Shown piece after piece: positions 16,906-24,910 of a stretch of DNA of 64,000 nucleotides. Made by a program: the position numbers and the translations under genes. The stretch comes from Prevotella sp. (lineage in GTDB: Bacteria; Bacteroidota; Bacteroidia; Bacteroidales; Bacteroidaceae): the NCBI GenBank assembly GCA_024697645.1, contig JAILFH010000093.1:1-64000 (forward strand), written 5' to 3'. Position 1 is the stretch's first letter; each line of letters begins with the position of its first letter. The notes beneath the pieces are model-generated. The model worked only from the letters and a program-made list of their open reading frames with translations. It did not search any database and was not told where the DNA came from.

Positions 16906-18020
16906 CAGCGACTGCCGCTAAAAGTAATGATAATTGCTGTCCGCATATTCACTGGTGCACCATCAATAAGTGCAGGTTGCCAGCGAGGCAAACCCTTCAC
17001 GACTCTCACTGCTTCACGATCGTAAGCGGCAGCAAGCGATTTCACCACGCGCACATCTTTGGTGTTGCCTTCCTGATCGACAACAAATCCAACCATCACC
17101 TGACCCGTTCTCGGTCCATTGATTTTGTCTTCCACCGACGACATACTCTCACTGACGTAGTCGCTCAGCGTCGTTCCCTCAATTCTGAACTTCGGACTTT
17201 CATCCACACGAGAATAAACCGGCTGACCATTCAGCGTGGCTTCTGCATCAAAGAGGGTCTTCTCAAGCGTCGCCTTCGTGGGCTTCATCAACTTACGAGC
17301 CGCAGCGGTCATATATGACTTCATTGCCGCCGGAACGAAAATCTTCTGGAATTGATAGGTATAGCCCTGATCATCGCCATAACTGATGCTCATAAGCAAG
17401 AAATTTTCGATGAGACAAGCGTCTTCAATTGACAGATTCGTTACATATTCAAGATCATAGGTCTCAGGGAGCAACACAGAGATGTTATCAAACGATGAGG
17501 AAATACGATCCGTTCGCAACAAATTGTCGCGAGTCAGGACTTTCTTTCCAATCAGGTCGTAAGTAATAAACATTGACACCTCATGAGGCTTCTGCGACGA
17601 CAACTCAGCAGGACGCACCGATGAATGCAACTCGAACGTCGCAAAACGGCCTTCCGAACGCGAGAGCAACTTCAGCGAAACATCAGCATAGCACATCTTT
17701 TCATCGGCTGGCAGTTGTTCAAACTGCTTGGTTACAGGCGTTCCAAAGGTAGCCTTGAACTTTCCGTAAGCGTCGTCGAAAGTTGCGCTGGTCACATTGA
17801 ACAGTTTCTTGGCCAGATACGTGTTCAGCACTTCAATGTCGGCGCCGTCGATAATCTCAGGCCATTCAAGGTCGACGTCAATCACATTCACTTCTTCGCC
17901 ATTGCTATAGAGCAAATGCTCCTTCACATAGCGCACACTGTAGTCGTAAGCCGCACGTGCATCAAGGGCGTTCATCAGCCCAAGGGTGAGCATGCAAGCC
18001 AGTATGATGATTCTTTTCAT
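16905..18020 (-). CDS. Exported protein with TonB C-terminal domain
   Basis: A 371-residue protein with a signal peptide (MKRIIILACMLTLGLMNALDARA). The middle resembles DUF3298/DUF4163-like exported domains (MFITYDLIGKKVLTRDNLL). The last ~90 residues form a TonB-C fold (VMVGFVVDQEGNTKDVRVVK, then GLPRWQPALIDGAPVNM). There is no proline-rich linker or N-terminal membrane anchor, so it is probably not a classical energy transducer. Such stand-alone TonB-C proteins are common in Bacteroidetes and of unknown role. It lies 18 bases after the DUF4251 gene and overlaps the GH25 gene. Confidence 0.8.
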   Translation of the reverse strand: MKRIIILACMLTLGLMNALDARAAYDYSVRYVKEHLLYSNGEEVNVIDVDLEWPEIIDGADIEVLNTYLAKKLFNVTSATFDDAYGKFKATFGTPVTKQFEQLPADEKMCYADVSLKLLSRSEGRFATFELHSSVRPAELSSQKPHEVSMFITYDLIGKKVLTRDNLLRTDRISSSFDNISVLLPETYDLEYVTNLSIEDACLIENFLLMSISYGDDQGYTYQFQKIFVPAAMKSYMTAAARKLMKPTKATLEKTLFDAEATLNGQPVYSRVDESPKFRIEGTTLSDYVSESMSSVEDKINGPRTGQVMVGFVVDQEGNTKDVRVVKSLAAAYDREAVRVVKGLPRWQPALIDGAPVNMRTAIIITFSGSR

Positions 18021-18038
18021 TTCGATTTGTTTATTGGG

Positions 18039-18560
18039 TTATTCTCTCACGAGTAGTTCTCCCGAGAAAGACATAGTGTCACGATTATCGCTGCGAACCA
18101 TCAGCGATACTCGTCCGTTGCTAAAGATGTCGAACCTGTAGATGAGCGTTTCCAGTCGACGTCTCACAATCAGTTCCACCTCGTAACGGTCTTTCTTCAC
18201 CTTAACTCCCTGATAACTCACGATACGGTCAACGTAGTTCAGACCTGTTTGGTCGCCAAAATCAGCGCGATAGACACGTCCAAAGAAAGGCAGATAACTG
18301 TCGATAGTGTCGCCTTTCACCTTCACGCCGTAACCATAGGTAAGCGAACGTGACGGCATACGCTGAGGAGTCACAAAGTTCACGTCGACGGTGAATGTGC
18401 GATGCGCCAGCGAGTCCTCAACTGCCTGAGCCATACGCAATTCCATTGCAGCCTTTTCCTCGCGGGTCATGTTCGATGTGGCACACGACGTAAAGCCTGC
18501 TACCAGCATCAGCAGCAATATGGCCGCTGCACCATTCCAAATAAATCCTCTCGTTTTCAT
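18039..18560 (-). CDS. DUF4251-family lipoprotein
   Basis: A 173-residue protein from the ATG at 18560 (MKTRGFIWNGAAAILLL), with a lipobox at VAGFTSC. The sequence after it (SLTYGYGVKVKGDTIDSYLPFFGRVY and the strand-rich C-terminus) matches the DUF4251 family of small Bacteroidetes envelope proteins; function unknown. A longer frame begins at 18593, but the -7 element at 18583-18590 excludes it. It is the first gene of the operon with the TonB-C protein and the lysozyme. Confidence 0.82.
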   Translation of the reverse strand: MKTRGFIWNGAAAILLLMLVAGFTSCATSNMTREEKAAMELRMAQAVEDSLAHRTFTVDVNFVTPQRMPSRSLTYGYGVKVKGDTIDSYLPFFGRVYRADFGDQTGLNYVDRIVSYQGVKVKKDRYEVELIVRRRLETLIYRFDIFSNGRVSLMVRSDNRDTMSFSGELLVRE

Positions 18561-18582
18561 AAGCAGTTCAGTTAATTTGGGA

Positions 18583-18590
18583 CAAAGATA
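18583..18590 (-). promoter_or_regulatory. Bacteroidetes -7 element for the DUF4251-TonB-GH25 operon
   Basis: TATCTTTG on the minus strand, 22 bases before the DUF4251 ATG. Confidence 0.6.
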
Positions 18591-18753
18591 CAAATAAGTG
18601 AGAGAAAAACCAAATTTATTTGGATTTTTCCGAACGAAAATATCTTCGGTCTTAACCTCTACCCCAAATTAATGAACCCTTACAAACTATCAGGAATCGT
18701 AATCGGCGCGTCAATCGCTATGTTTTCTTTTGTTTTCTTCTGTCTTTTCTTGT

Positions 18754-18776
18754 TTTTAAAAAGCCGCCAACGGCGG
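18754..18776 (-). terminator. Probable intrinsic terminator on the minus strand
   Basis: CCGCC (18764-18768) pairs with GGCGG (18772-18776) across a 3-base loop. On the minus strand it is followed by CTTTTTAAAAA. It lies about 160 bases past the 207-residue methyltransferase gene. Confidence 0.6.
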
Positions 18777-18874
18777 AACCCAGCAGTTATAGTTTTCAAA
18801 TTTCCATTTTCCAATTTCCATTCGAATATCCCCTTCTGCTTAGGCCGCTTCCCCTTGGGGAACGCTCAAACTTT

Positions 18875-18922
18875 GTTACTTTGTTACTTTGTTACTTTGT
18901 TACTCTGTTACTTTGTTACTTT
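18875..18922 (+). repeat. 8-bp tandem repeat, six copies of GTTACTTT
   Basis: Six consecutive copies of GTTACTTT, one with a single change (GTTACTCT). It is just past the 3' end of the methyltransferase gene at 18938. The reverse complement, AAAGTAAC, recurs in the polysaccharide locus at 32946-32977. The rest of the 18591-18937 gap holds only the terminator above. Confidence 0.95.
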
Positions 18923-18937
18923 GGAAATCCTCCTCAA

Positions 18938-19561
18938 TTATCCCACATTACTTTTCTCTCCGAGAATCGCGGCCCAGGCAGGTTTCTTCTCATAAACCTC
19001 CGTCGAGACAAAACCAGCCGCATCAAGCATTTCTTTCAGTTGCTCAGGTGAATAGGCTGTCATTCCTTCCACTACTTTCGTCCACACTGATTCGGGATCA
19101 GCCACCTCTATAATAATTGCAAATCGTCCACCAAGTTTCAACACCCTAAGCACTTCCTGCAGACACTTGGGCAGATCGGGCCAAAAATAAACGGTCTCCA
19201 CTGCAGTCACAAGGTCGAACAGGGCGTTTTCATAAGGCAGTTCTGAAGCAGACCCTTGCGCGATAAACACCTGTTTGTCGAGCCATTTCTCATTCAACTT
19301 GCGTGCTTTGGCGATACTCTCCTCTGAGATATCTATGCCATAGACCTTTGCGTCCTTACTGCGCTTCAGAAGTCTCTTCAACGTGGCTCCACCGCCACAA
19401 CCGATGTCGAGCATTGTCCACTTGTCTTCGAACTTAACGTGTTCAAGTCCCCAATTGGTTAACGGACCGTGACCAAAATTCATAAAGTTGAGCATAAGAC
19501 GCCCCAGAAATCCTTCGGGGCGAGCACATTGACTGAAAAATTCCTTGAAAATGTTTGCCAT
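18938..19561 (-). CDS. Class I SAM-dependent methyltransferase
   Basis: A 207-residue cytosolic protein. Motif I is MLDIGCGGGATLKRLLKRS near residues 50-68, followed by VYGIDISEESIAKAR (acidic motif II) and VLRVLKLGGRFAIIIEV. It belongs to the Methyltransf_11/25 group (UbiE-like); the acceptor is unknown. It follows the larger methyltransferase gene by 38 bases on the same strand, so the two are probably cotranscribed from the promoter at 20484. Confidence 0.85.
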   Translation of the reverse strand: MANIFKEFFSQCARPEGFLGRLMLNFMNFGHGPLTNWGLEHVKFEDKWTMLDIGCGGGATLKRLLKRSKDAKVYGIDISEESIAKARKLNEKWLDKQVFIAQGSASELPYENALFDLVTAVETVYFWPDLPKCLQEVLRVLKLGGRFAIIIEVADPESVWTKVVEGMTAYSPEQLKEMLDAAGFVSTEVYEKKPAWAAILGEKSNVG

Positions 19562-19599
19562 AATTATCCTGTTTTTTATAATTTAAATATTGTTTTTAC

Positions 19600-20388
19600 C
19601 TATTTCTTACCATAAATAAGGCCCACTCCTGGTAGCATTCCCGGCACCTGCATCCAACTCGGAATGGGAATCTCCGAACAGGAGTCGGCATAATGAATCT
19701 CCTCAACCGCATCAACCTTCAGACTATCGAGAATCTGCTGGAAATCGCCATAGACAGCCTTCTGACCGAACAAATCCTGCAGGGCGAACGCACCGCCTTT
19801 CTTCAGCACACGAAGCGTCTCTCGCAACAGTTGCTCCTTGCTGTTGCCGTCGTTCACCTCATGATAGACGAAGTTGCTCACAACTGCATCAAACGTCTCG
19901 TCGGCAAAGTCCAGATGATTTGCATCACCATGAACAAACTGACAACGGTCGGCCACTCCCTCGGCTTCAGCATTTCGCTGGCACATCTTCTGGCTGTAGT
20001 CCCACTTGATGCCCCAATAATCAATACCTGTGCATTGGGCCTCCTTGAACCTTCGGGCGCAGCGAATCGTCAGTGCTCCCGAACCACAGCCGACATCGAG
20101 CAATCTTCCTTTCCCGTCCCAGGGAAGGGTTCTGACCACATATTCGTGGACTTTCGTCATAAACGCCCCACCACTGTGCGAGAATACCCGATAGAGAATG
20201 CCCATGTAGGCGAGCGACATAAGTCCCACTACGAGCAAAACCGCAAACAACGCCGTCAGCGCCCATCCCCACTCTTTACAAACGGCGACTATCAGCAACA
20301 CCGCAAACACTAAGTCAATCACAGCCAAAAGCAGCAGAAGTCGCTTGGGCACCCAGTTCCCATAGTCGGGTCGAAGTTCTTTTTCCAT
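19600..20388 (-). CDS. SAM-dependent methyltransferase with N-terminal membrane segments
   Basis: A 262-residue protein. Two hydrophobic segments (LLLLLAVIDLVFAVLLIVAV and LTALFAVLLVVGLMSLAYMG) precede a class I methyltransferase domain with LLDVGCGSGALTIRCARRF, the acidic GIDYW turn and VLKKGGAFALQD. The membrane anchor suggests a lipid or membrane-bound acceptor, which is inference only. It is the first gene of a two-gene unit with the 207-residue methyltransferase. Confidence 0.85.
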   Translation of the reverse strand: MEKELRPDYGNWVPKRLLLLLAVIDLVFAVLLIVAVCKEWGWALTALFAVLLVVGLMSLAYMGILYRVFSHSGGAFMTKVHEYVVRTLPWDGKGRLLDVGCGSGALTIRCARRFKEAQCTGIDYWGIKWDYSQKMCQRNAEAEGVADRCQFVHGDANHLDFADETFDAVVSNFVYHEVNDGNSKEQLLRETLRVLKKGGAFALQDLFGQKAVYGDFQQILDSLKVDAVEEIHYADSCSEIPIPSWMQVPGMLPGVGLIYGKK

Positions 20389-20483
20389 TATCTTTTATCG
20401 TTAATTTGTTTTATTTTTGGACACGCTTTGATTTGAATGAATCGGAGAATTCCCCTCATTATCCAAACTACCTGATTCCACTG

Positions 20484-20491
20484 CAAAGTTA
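20484..20491 (-). promoter_or_regulatory. Bacteroidetes -7 element for the methyltransferase pair
   Basis: TAACTTTG on the minus strand, 96 bases before the ATG at 20388. Confidence 0.55.
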
Positions 20492-20569
20492 AATCGATTT
20501 CACGAATCCCACAATACCCAAAACTAATGATTATTCATTGGCTAATGCCTTCAGACATCACCCGACTTT

Positions 20570-20660
20570 GTCACCTTTTGCGAATAAATCCGTCACCCAT
20601 TTGCAAATCCATCTGTTGCCTATTTTCAAATTAATCTATCACCATTTCAAACAAATCTGC
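20570..20660 (+). repeat. Degenerate 22/23-bp tandem repeat (GTCACC...AAATC units)
   Basis: Four consecutive imperfect units starting GTCACC/GTTGCC/ATCACC and ending near AAATC or ATCT. The period is the same as that of the array that begins 90 bases later, but the sequence is different. Confidence 0.55.
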
Positions 20661-20748
20661 AAAATACTGACATCCAAAGTCTGTCGCACATTTCCATTCT
20701 TTTCAGAACAGAACTTACAAATTCCCGCATTTCTTCACCTCTTTATAT

Positions 20749-20948
20749 AAAGCACGCCTTTAGACCTTACAGAGCATGCCTTTATACCTATATAAAGCAT
20801 GTGTTTATACCCCTATAAAGGATGCCTTTCTAAGGTCAAAAGGATACCTTTACACAGTCGAAAGCATTGCTCTCTATGGTCGAAAGGAATGCTCCGCATA
20901 GTCAGAAGTATTGCTCCGTTTGCTCAAGACTTTTGCTTTCCTTAGACG
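20749..20948 (+). repeat. Degenerate 22/23-bp tandem array, copy 2
   Basis: Nine contiguous units. Units 2 and 3 are 23 bases and contain ATACCTATAT and ATACCCCTAT; the others are 22 bases and mostly end GTCA or GTCG. The unit order matches copies at 58077 and, reversed, 46961. It lies in the 1.1 kb gap between the methyltransferase promoter and the 3' end of the radical SAM gene. Confidence 0.88.
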
Positions 20949-21103
20949 TAACATTTTAAAAAAAGGCTCTTTCAAACGGCACTAATTTCGCCTCAATCTC
21001 ATGCTTTTTGCGTCTCATCAAGCATTTTTATCAAGTTTCGAGCATGAAAATTGCGTTTTCTGAGCGTTTTTGACGCCCTTAGAATCAGGGTAAAAATTGG
21101 GGT

Positions 21104-21442
21104 TGTGACAATTGTGACAATTGGACAATTGATTTTTACGCACTCCCGATTTGCGAGATTTTTGCAATTGATTGATTATCAATATGTTATATAATATATT
21201 TAATAAATATTAATAATAATAACTAATAAATTAACATAGCTTTAACACTTTTTGAGGCAGTTTTCATCGATTTAGTCTCAGTTTTTGGTTCAGTAGTTGC
21301 ACTTTTTGGTGTTTTTGATGCAGATAATTGATAGTTGTTGAGAGGTAAAAATTAAGAGGTGTGAGTAAAATTGGCTTCTGCCCCTATATGTTTCCACCTG
21401 AAGTGTGTAAAAAACGGGGTGTCAATTGTCACAATTGTCACA
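21104..21442 (+). repeat. 339-bp element with 20-bp terminal inverted repeats, copy 1
   Basis: The ends TGTGACAATTGTGACAATTG (21104-21123) and its exact reverse complement (21423-21442) bound a 339-bp AT-rich segment. A second element of exactly the same length lies at 57598-57936. The core at 21170-21247 differs from the other copy at 2 of 78 positions. There is no intact gene inside. It could be a miniature inverted-repeat mobile element, a decayed gene end or a non-coding RNA; see findings. Confidence 0.85.
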
Positions 21443-21482
21443 CCTCCTATTTTCTCCAGAATTTAAAAGACTTCAGAATAAA

Positions 21483-22322
21483 TCAGTAGGAAGCAGAGCA
21501 GGGAATACCCGCAGCGATGACCAAGTCACGAATGCGGTCGAGATCGGCATGAGAAGCCTTTCGCAGATAACTCACGGGTGTTTCGCGGTCAATCGTGTAA
21601 ATCATGACTTGCTGCGGTTGAATGCGCTTCACGGCTTCCAACCAAGGCTGTATATAGAAGTCGGTGATATTGGTGAAAATCTGGTTTTCCTCGCTCTTTT
21701 CCTTAGGGAGAATGCCCGCCTCTGGGAAAGAAATACCGTCGGCGGCAGAAACATCGGCACCAAGAAACATTGTCTGAATAATGACGTGACCTTTGAACTG
21801 GCAGAGTTGCTCTACAATGCGGTTGACGTCGTAGGAAGCCTGCAGAGGGCGGTCAATGAAGCGAATGAAATCCATATCAACTGTGTCGAGTTTCTGAATG
21901 TTATTGTCAACCTGCATCAGAGCCTCAACCACATCGGGCCGATGGAGTTGAGTGGCATTGCTGAGCACGCTAACCTTCGCCTGTGGACAATAGCGATTAC
22001 GTAAGGCGATTGTGTCGCCGATGATGTCGGCAAAATGAGGATGAACAGTGGGTTCACCGTTGCCAGCAAAAGTGAGCACATCAGGTACCAGACCCTCGGC
22101 CGCCATCTGCTGCAACTTCTGCTCCAATGCTTCAGCCACCTGCTCTCGCGTGGGAGGAGTGAGTTTGGGGCGATGAGCCGCATTTAGGCCACACTCGCAA
22201 TAGAGGCAGTCGAACGTGCAAAGTTTACCATCGGCAGGCAACAGATTGATGCCCAGAGAAACTCCAAGGCGACGGCTATGAACAGGTCCAAAGATGGGAC
22301 TGGGATAGATGATTGTGCTCAT
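21483..22322 (-). CDS. Radical SAM protein (wyosine-synthetase-like, COG0731 type)
   Basis: A 279-residue protein from the ATG at 22322 (MSTIIYPSPIFGPVHSRRLG). The 4Fe-4S cluster motif C-x3-C-x2-C is in LCTFDCLYCECG, and FAGNGEPTVHP is the usual GGE-like strand of radical SAM barrels. The opening YPSPIFGPVHSRRLGVSLG is characteristic of a Bacteroidetes group related to archaeal TYW1; the substrate is unknown. An upstream in-frame ATG at 22367 falls inside the -7 element and is rejected as the start. It is divergent from ftsX. Confidence 0.88.
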   Translation of the reverse strand: MSTIIYPSPIFGPVHSRRLGVSLGINLLPADGKLCTFDCLYCECGLNAAHRPKLTPPTREQVAEALEQKLQQMAAEGLVPDVLTFAGNGEPTVHPHFADIIGDTIALRNRYCPQAKVSVLSNATQLHRPDVVEALMQVDNNIQKLDTVDMDFIRFIDRPLQASYDVNRIVEQLCQFKGHVIIQTMFLGADVSAADGISFPEAGILPKEKSEENQIFTNITDFYIQPWLEAVKRIQPQQVMIYTIDRETPVSYLRKASHADLDRIRDLVIAAGIPCSASY

Positions 22323-22364
22323 ATTGATGATGCAATTAATTTCCTTTCTTGTTTTTTCGGAACG

Positions 22365-22372
22365 CAAAGGTA
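22365..22372 (-). promoter_or_regulatory. Bacteroidetes -7 element for the radical SAM gene
   Basis: TACCTTTG on the minus strand, 42 bases before the chosen ATG. Confidence 0.6.
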
Positions 22373-22458
22373 CAGAATGTTTCAGGAAAATGGCAGTCCA
22401 AGGTGGTTAATTTATGAAAAATTAGCATAAAAAATTTGGAATTCGCGTCCCCGTGTTG

Positions 22459-22466
22459 TAACTTTG
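22459..22466 (+). promoter_or_regulatory. Bacteroidetes -7 element for the ftsX operon
   Basis: TAACTTTG, with a TTTGG -33 candidate at 22436-22440. The ftsX ATG is about 150 bases downstream, so the transcript begins with a long structured leader. Confidence 0.65.
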
Positions 22467-22477
22467 CGGTCAATTTG

Positions 22478-22598
22478 GTGTACTATGGCCCTACGGGCAC
22501 GTGAAGCGACTGCTTCGCACGGAGGCGAGAAAGCCAGCCGATGTGGAGAAATCGTAGATGCGCATGGATTGCGGAAAGCCCGACGGACGATGGTACAT
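22478..22598 (+). ncRNA. Candidate structured RNA leader upstream of ftsX
   Basis: The GC-rich region between the promoter and ftsX can be folded by hand. A closing helix pairs 22478-22486 with 22590-22598 (two wobble pairs). CGGGC (22494-22498) pairs with GCCCG (22578-22582) and encloses four hairpins: GAAGC/GCTTC at 22503-22516, GGC/GCC at 22524-22535, CGAT/ATCG at 22539-22554 and CGCA/TGCG at 22561-22573. GGGC can alternatively pair with GCCC at 22488-22491, which would break the enclosing helix. I do not recognise a known riboswitch class. No reading frame here resembles a protein. Confidence 0.5.
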
Positions 22599-22620
22599 AC
22601 TTTATGTTTACAACAAAAAC

Positions 22621-23508
22621 ATGGGAAGAAAACGAAACAGACGCAATAAACCTCGTAGCCGCTATGGACTGCAAGCCGTCACACTCTGCATCAGCACAGC
22701 ATTGGTGCTCATTCTGCTTGGATTGGTAGTGCTCACGGGGCTCACTGGCTACAACCTCTCATCAGAGGTAAAGGAAAATCTCAGGGTGACCATGATGCTC
22801 GGTCAGGACATGACCGACACCGAAGCACAGCAATTGTGCAAGAAACTGAAGGGACGCCCCTACATCAAGCAGATGGAATACGTCAGCAAGGAGCAGGCGC
22901 TGAAGGAAGCAGTGAAGGAACTGGGCAGTGATCCCACGGAGTTTGTGGGCGGTAACCCGTTTACGGCTTCTATTGACCTGACGCTCATTGCCGACTACGC
23001 AAATAACGACTCGCTTAGTTGGATTACAAAGGAACTGAAGGTGATTCCGAAGGTGACTGAGATTAGTTATCAGAAGGACTTAGTAGAAGTGGTGAACAAG
23101 AATCTGGCGAAGATTTCGCTGGTACTGCTCTGTTTGGCCGTACTGCTCACGATAGTTTCGTTCTCACTCATCAACAACACTGTTCGTCTGGGCATCTATG
23201 CCCGCCGATTCTCCATCCACACGATGAAACTCGTGGGTGCTTCATGGGGATTCATCCGCTGGCCATTCGTAAGGAAAGCCATTGGTCTGGGCATTCTGGC
23301 TGCACTGATTGCCTGCGGCGTTTTGGGCGGATTGGTCTATGCGCTCTATCGCTATGAGCCGGAAATTGAGCAGGTGCTCACGTGGAAGGAAATGACAATT
23401 ACGGGAGTTAGCGTGCTGCTCTTCGGTTTACTCATTACTGCTACCTGTGCTGGAATCTCGGTGAACAAGTTCCTCCGAATGAAGGCAGGCGAGTTGTACA
23501 AGATCTAA
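22621..23508 (+). CDS. ftsX: Cell division protein FtsX (permease-like)
   Basis: A 295-residue membrane protein starting MGRKRNRRNKPRSRYGLQAV. One membrane segment near residues 20-45 precedes a periplasmic domain (VKENLRVTMMLGQDMTDTEAQQL, KEQALKEAVKELG), followed by three more membrane segments, the FtsX layout with a cytoplasmic N-terminus. With FtsE it forms the ABC-type complex that controls septal peptidoglycan hydrolases. ftsE is not adjacent, which is usual in Bacteroidetes. It heads a plus-strand run of seven genes and is preceded by a structured leader. Confidence 0.9.
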   Translation: MGRKRNRRNKPRSRYGLQAVTLCISTALVLILLGLVVLTGLTGYNLSSEVKENLRVTMMLGQDMTDTEAQQLCKKLKGRPYIKQMEYVSKEQALKEAVKELGSDPTEFVGGNPFTASIDLTLIADYANNDSLSWITKELKVIPKVTEISYQKDLVEVVNKNLAKISLVLLCLAVLLTIVSFSLINNTVRLGIYARRFSIHTMKLVGASWGFIRWPFVRKAIGLGILAALIACGVLGGLVYALYRYEPEIEQVLTWKEMTITGVSVLLFGLLITATCAGISVNKFLRMKAGELYKI

Positions 23509-23599
23509 ACAAGTGACAAATAATAAGTCACAAATTACAAATAAGGGCTGCGGAGGCTCGACCAAAATTTAAGAAAAACTTAAAATAAAATAAGAATAA

Positions 23600-23827
23600 A
23601 TGGACAAGAAAAATTTTGCATTCGACAAGGTTAATTTCCTGTTGCTGGCCATTGGTATGATTGTGGTCATCATTGGTTTTGTTCTGATGAGTGGTAGCGG
23701 TTCTACCCAAGAAGCCTACGATCCCAATATCTTCAGCCCGATGCGCATCAAGGTGGCTCCTGTGGTGTGTCTGTTGGGATTCCTGTCGATTGTCTACGCC
23801 ATCATTCGCAAGCCGAAGGACAAGTAA
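23600..23827 (+). CDS. DUF3098 small membrane protein
   Basis: A 75-residue protein, MDKKNFAFDKVNFLLLAIGM, with two hydrophobic segments (LLAIGMIVVIIGFVLM and VVCLLGFLSIVYAII) and a short basic tail. The FAFDKVNF start, the GSGSTQEAYDPNIF loop and the RIKVAP motif are typical of DUF3098, which in Bacteroidetes sits between ftsX and uppP as here. Its function is unknown; the position suggests an envelope or division role. Confidence 0.85.
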   Translation: MDKKNFAFDKVNFLLLAIGMIVVIIGFVLMSGSGSTQEAYDPNIFSPMRIKVAPVVCLLGFLSIVYAIIRKPKDK

Positions 23828-23941
23828 GCCTTGCTGGCATTAAATCTTTAAAGAAATCACTGCAACACAGTATGTTACCTGAATCTTTCAGGGGCATTCG
23901 TGGCTGCAAAATCAATAAATTTAAATCTACAAAATCCAAAA

Positions 23942-24766
23942 ATGGATTGGCTCGAAGCACTGATTCTGGGTTTAGTTCAGGGTCTTACAGAATATTTGCC
24001 GGTATCGAGTAGCGGTCATCTGACCATTGGTCAGGAACTACTGGGTGTCAGTTCAAAGGATAACCTCACATTCGACGTGGTCGTGCATGTGGCCACCGTA
24101 TGTTCAACTCTCGTTATTCTCTGGAAAGAGGTTGTGTGGCTCTTGAAGGGTCTCTTCTCGCGCAACACCGAACCAGGAGGCGGCAAACTGAATGCCGCTC
24201 AGCGCTACACGCTCGCTATTGTCGTATCAATGATTCCCGTGGGCATTGTCGGTGTGTTTTTCAAAGATATGGTTGAGGAAGTATTTGGCAGCGGTCTGCT
24301 CGTAGTGGGCTGTATGCTGTTGCTAACGGCTGCACTGCTGGCTTTCAGTTACTATGCGAAGCCCCGTCAGAAGGACGAAATCTCGCTGAAGGACGCCTTC
24401 ATCATTGGCATAGCGCAAGCAGCAGCAGTGATGCCTGGCCTCTCACGCTCAGGTTCTACGATTGCAACAGGCCTGCTTCTTGGCAACAAGAAAGAGAGTC
24501 TGGCTCAGTTCTCGTTCCTGATGGTGATTCCCCCGATTCTGGGAGAAGCCCTGCTCAACGTGATAAAAGCCGTTAAAGGTGGTGCTGAGGCTGCTGTGGG
24601 CGATCTCTCACTGACGGCACTCGTCGTAGGATTCCTGGCAGCATTCCTGAGTGGTTGCGTGGCTTGCAAATGGATGATTGACATCGTGAAGCGCGGTAAA
24701 CTCATCTGGTTCGCAGTCTATTGCGGCATCGTGGGTACAATCGTGATTCTCACTAGCATCTTCTAG
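23942..24766 (+). CDS. uppP: Undecaprenyl-diphosphatase
   Basis: A 274-residue integral membrane protein (UppP/BacA family) with about eight hydrophobic segments. The signatures are [14 protein letters not shown] near residue 18 (E-x5-SSSGH) and [18 protein letters not shown] (the second P-loop-like PGxSRSGxT). It dephosphorylates undecaprenyl pyrophosphate to regenerate the lipid carrier for peptidoglycan and surface glycans, and confers bacitracin tolerance. The start [10 protein letters not shown] is the family's usual one; an upstream in-frame ATG at 23900 is less likely. A 9-bp tandem repeat begins inside its stop codon. Confidence 0.95.
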   Translation: MDWLEALILGLVQGLTEYLPVSSSGHLTIGQELLGVSSKDNLTFDVVVHVATVCSTLVILWKEVVWLLKGLFSRNTEPGGGKLNAAQRYTLAIVVSMIPVGIVGVFFKDMVEEVFGSGLLVVGCMLLLTAALLAFSYYAKPRQKDEISLKDAFIIGIAQAAAVMPGLSRSGSTIATGLLLGNKKESLAQFSFLMVIPPILGEALLNVIKAVKGGAEAAVGDLSLTALVVGFLAAFLSGCVACKWMIDIVKRGKLIWFAVYCGIVGTIVILTSIF

Positions 24767-24869
24767 GAGAACTAGGGAAACTAGGGAGACTAGGGATACT
24801 AGGGAAACTAGAAAAACTAGGAAGACTAGGAAGACTAGAAAACCTAGGGAAACTAGGGAACCTAGGAAA
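24762..24869 (+). repeat. 9-bp tandem repeat, 12 copies (ACTAGGGAA type)
   Basis: Twelve contiguous 9-base units with A/C-CTAGG-purine-rich sequence run from inside the uppP stop codon (the TAG of TCTAGGAGA) to 24869. They fill most of the gap before truB. Because each unit contains TAG, the array gives repeated stop codons in its reading frame. Confidence 0.95.
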
Positions 24870-24910
24870 AAAAACCACCCAACAAAGCAAAAGAAAGAAA
24901 AAAATAGTAA

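Noticed and set aside
18672..18995. 107-codon plus-strand open frame
   Set aside because: It runs through the GTTACTTT tandem repeat and into the 3' end of the methyltransferase gene on the other strand; no family resemblance.
22464..22649. 61-codon frame over the ftsX leader
   Set aside because: It starts within the promoter, overlaps the ftsX start in another frame and has no protein-like composition; the structured-RNA reading fits better.
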